Positions 63,052 through 64,000 of a DNA stretch of 64,000 nucleotides are shown piece by piece; position 1 is the stretch's first letter; each line of letters starts with the position of its first letter. The notes beneath the pieces are model-generated. The model made no database searches and was not told where the DNA came from. It worked only from the letters and a program-made list of their open reading frames with translations. Location: the NCBI GenBank assembly GCA_046327745.1, contig JAXLXV010000027.1, positions 28,241-92,240 on the forward strand, in the 5' to 3' direction. Made by a program: the position numbers and the translations under genes. This DNA is from JABAQJ01 sp046327745. GTDB taxonomy: Bacteria; Gemmatimonadota; Gemmatimonadetes; Gemmatimonadales; Gemmatimonadaceae.

Positions 63052-64000
63052 CTAACGCGTTGGCTCCGGGGCCGGTGCGGCCGCGAGCGCGGCGACCTCC
63101 CGAAGGCGTGGGTCAATGAGGGGCGCGCCGACCAATGCCTGATCCAGCGCGTCCACTGTCTTCAGTCCGTTGCCGGTGATGCAAAGGACGACCTCGTCTT
63201 TTGCGGTCAGGTGGCCACTCGCGACGAGCGATTGAGCGGCGGCAACGGTGACGCCCCCCGCGGTCTCTGCAAAAATTCCGGATGTTTCGGCGAGCACGCG
63301 TATGCCATGCACCAATTCCGCATCGCTGACGGCGCGCGCCCACCCCTGCGTCGACCGGATGGCGTCCCGCGCAATCAATCCGTCGGCAGGCGCACCGATC
63401 GCCAGCGAGCGGGCGACCGTCGCCGGTTTCACCGGAACCAAGGCGTCGGCGCCCGACTCCACCAACCTAACGATTGGGGCACATCCTTCCGCCTGCGCGC
63501 CAAAGAGTCGCGGCGCTGTGTCATCCACCAGACCGGCCGCGCGTGCCTCCTTGAAGCCTTTGGCGATCTTGGAGATGAGGGAGCCCCCCGCCATGGGGGC
63601 GACAATGGCCGTCGGCGAGCGCCACCCGAGTTGCTCGGCGATTTCGAACGCGACCGTTTTGGAGCCCTCGCCGTAGTACGCGCGCAAGTTCACGTTCACG
63701 ATTCCCCAACCGAAGCGGTCGGCCACTTGTGCGCACAGGCGATTGACGTCGTCGTAGGTGCCACGAACACGGACCAGGCGAGCGCCATAGACCGCCGTCC
63801 CCACCACCTTGGCATGCTCCAGGGATTCCGGGACGAATATCCACGCCGTTGTACCTGTCCGCGCGGTATGCGCAGCGACGGCGTTGGCCAAGTTGCCCGT
63901 GGAAGCACAGCCGACGACGTCGATGCCGAACGCGCGGGCGGCGTTCAAGGCCGTCGCGACCACGCGATCCTTGAACGACAGTGAGGGAAAGGACAGGGCG
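63052..64000 (-). CDS. thrC: Threonine-synthase-like PLP enzyme, 5' end outside the window
   Basis: The last ~316 residues are visible; the gene continues past the window edge. The PLP lysine motif SFPSLSFKDRVVATA has its Lys codon at 63970-63972, followed by CASTGNLANAVAAHTA (phosphate-binding), VAPMAGGSLISKIAKGFKEA and ITGNGLKTVDA. These fit threonine synthase (fold type II). Because it directly precedes cysO and moeZ in one operon, a role with thiocarboxylated CysO in cysteine synthesis is possible. In Mycobacterium that partner is CysM. The stop is CGT-TAG within CGTTAGGC. Confidence 0.85.
   Translation of the reverse strand, partial: ALSFPSLSFKDRVVATALNAARAFGIDVVGCASTGNLANAVAAHTARTGTTAWIFVPESLEHAKVVGTAVYGARLVRVRGTYDDVNRLCAQVADRFGWGIVNVNLRAYYGEGSKTVAFEIAEQLGWRSPTAIVAPMAGGSLISKIAKGFKEARAAGLVDDTAPRLFGAQAEGCAPIVRLVESGADALVPVKPATVARSLAIGAPADGLIARDAIRSTQGWARAVSDAELVHGIRVLAETSGIFAETAGGVTVAAAQSLVASGHLTAKDEVVLCITGNGLKTVDALDQALVGAPLIDPRLREVAALAAAPAPEPTR

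Noticed and set aside
1..64000. CRISPR arrays, tRNA or rRNA genes, insertion sequences
   Set aside because: I looked for evenly spaced direct repeats, T-arm-like GGTTCGA patterns and transposase motifs and found none.

Overview
The window is GC-rich, densely coding bacterial DNA. Genes are often joined by 4-base ATGA, GTGA or TTGA overlaps and many starts are GTG. Envelope genes include a Wza-like export protein, a Wzc-like co-polymerase/tyrosine kinase, lipoproteins and a twin-arginine leader, so the host is most likely a diderm bacterium. Gene style, high GC and the CysO/MoeZ-type sulfur-carrier genes would fit Gemmatimonadota or a relative. That placement is an inference, because no rRNA or other phylogenetic marker lies in the window. 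I saw no tRNA, rRNA, CRISPR array, insertion sequence or prophage.

Region 1 (1-13.8 kb) is a tandem array of membrane-anchored alkaline-phosphatase-superfamily ('sulfatase-fold') enzymes: one 3' end and five complete paralogs, all on the plus strand. Two paralogous polytopic membrane proteins face the array convergently, one ending 9 bp and the other 1 bp from the neighbouring sulfatase-fold stop. All five complete enzymes have a TLPSH motif where true sulfatases have C/S-x-P-S-R. They therefore look like Thr-nucleophile enzymes (phospho-transfer or phosphodiesterase type) rather than formylglycine sulfatases. A 1.3 kb stretch without a recognisable gene follows.

Region 2 (15.1-22.2 kb) is a translationally coupled plus-strand operon: two paralogous lipoproteins with Ig-like repeats and a TIM-barrel glycosidase-like domain, a GT39-like membrane glycosyltransferase, and an NAD-dependent sugar epimerase/dehydratase.

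Region 3 (22.2-55.5 kb) is a large exopolysaccharide or capsule locus. A 12-gene minus-strand operon encodes a DPPR-synthase-like UbiA prenyltransferase, CDP-glucose synthesis (RfbF, RfbG) with a sugar C-methyltransferase, an amine-oxidase-fold flavoprotein, GT2 and GT-C glycosyltransferases, an LPG-synthase-type membrane protein and a Wzx-like flippase. A divergent plus-strand operon encodes a second flavoprotein, two GT4 enzymes, an epimerase, a NodB deacetylase, a GT2 enzyme and two small related membrane proteins. The initiating phosphoglycosyltransferase, Wza-like export protein and Wzc-like kinase follow. They are interleaved with a receiver/degenerate-GGDEF protein, a sigma-54 activator of the NtrC family and its histidine kinase. 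Sigma-54-like -24/-12 elements can be picked out by eye upstream of three of these units, which would link the regulator to the locus. No obvious Wzy polymerase was recognised.

Region 4 (55.5-64 kb) is mostly housekeeping: an exported class V aminotransferase-fold protein, a diguanylate cyclase with an intact GGDEF and I-site, a TSUP permease, citrate synthase, a short MutY, and a minus-strand thrC-like, cysO, moeZ cluster truncated by the window edge. Across the whole window the octamer CGTTAGGC/GCCTAACG recurs about 18 times, usually as an NCG-TTA-GGC codon context or as a CGT-TAG stop, far more than composition predicts.
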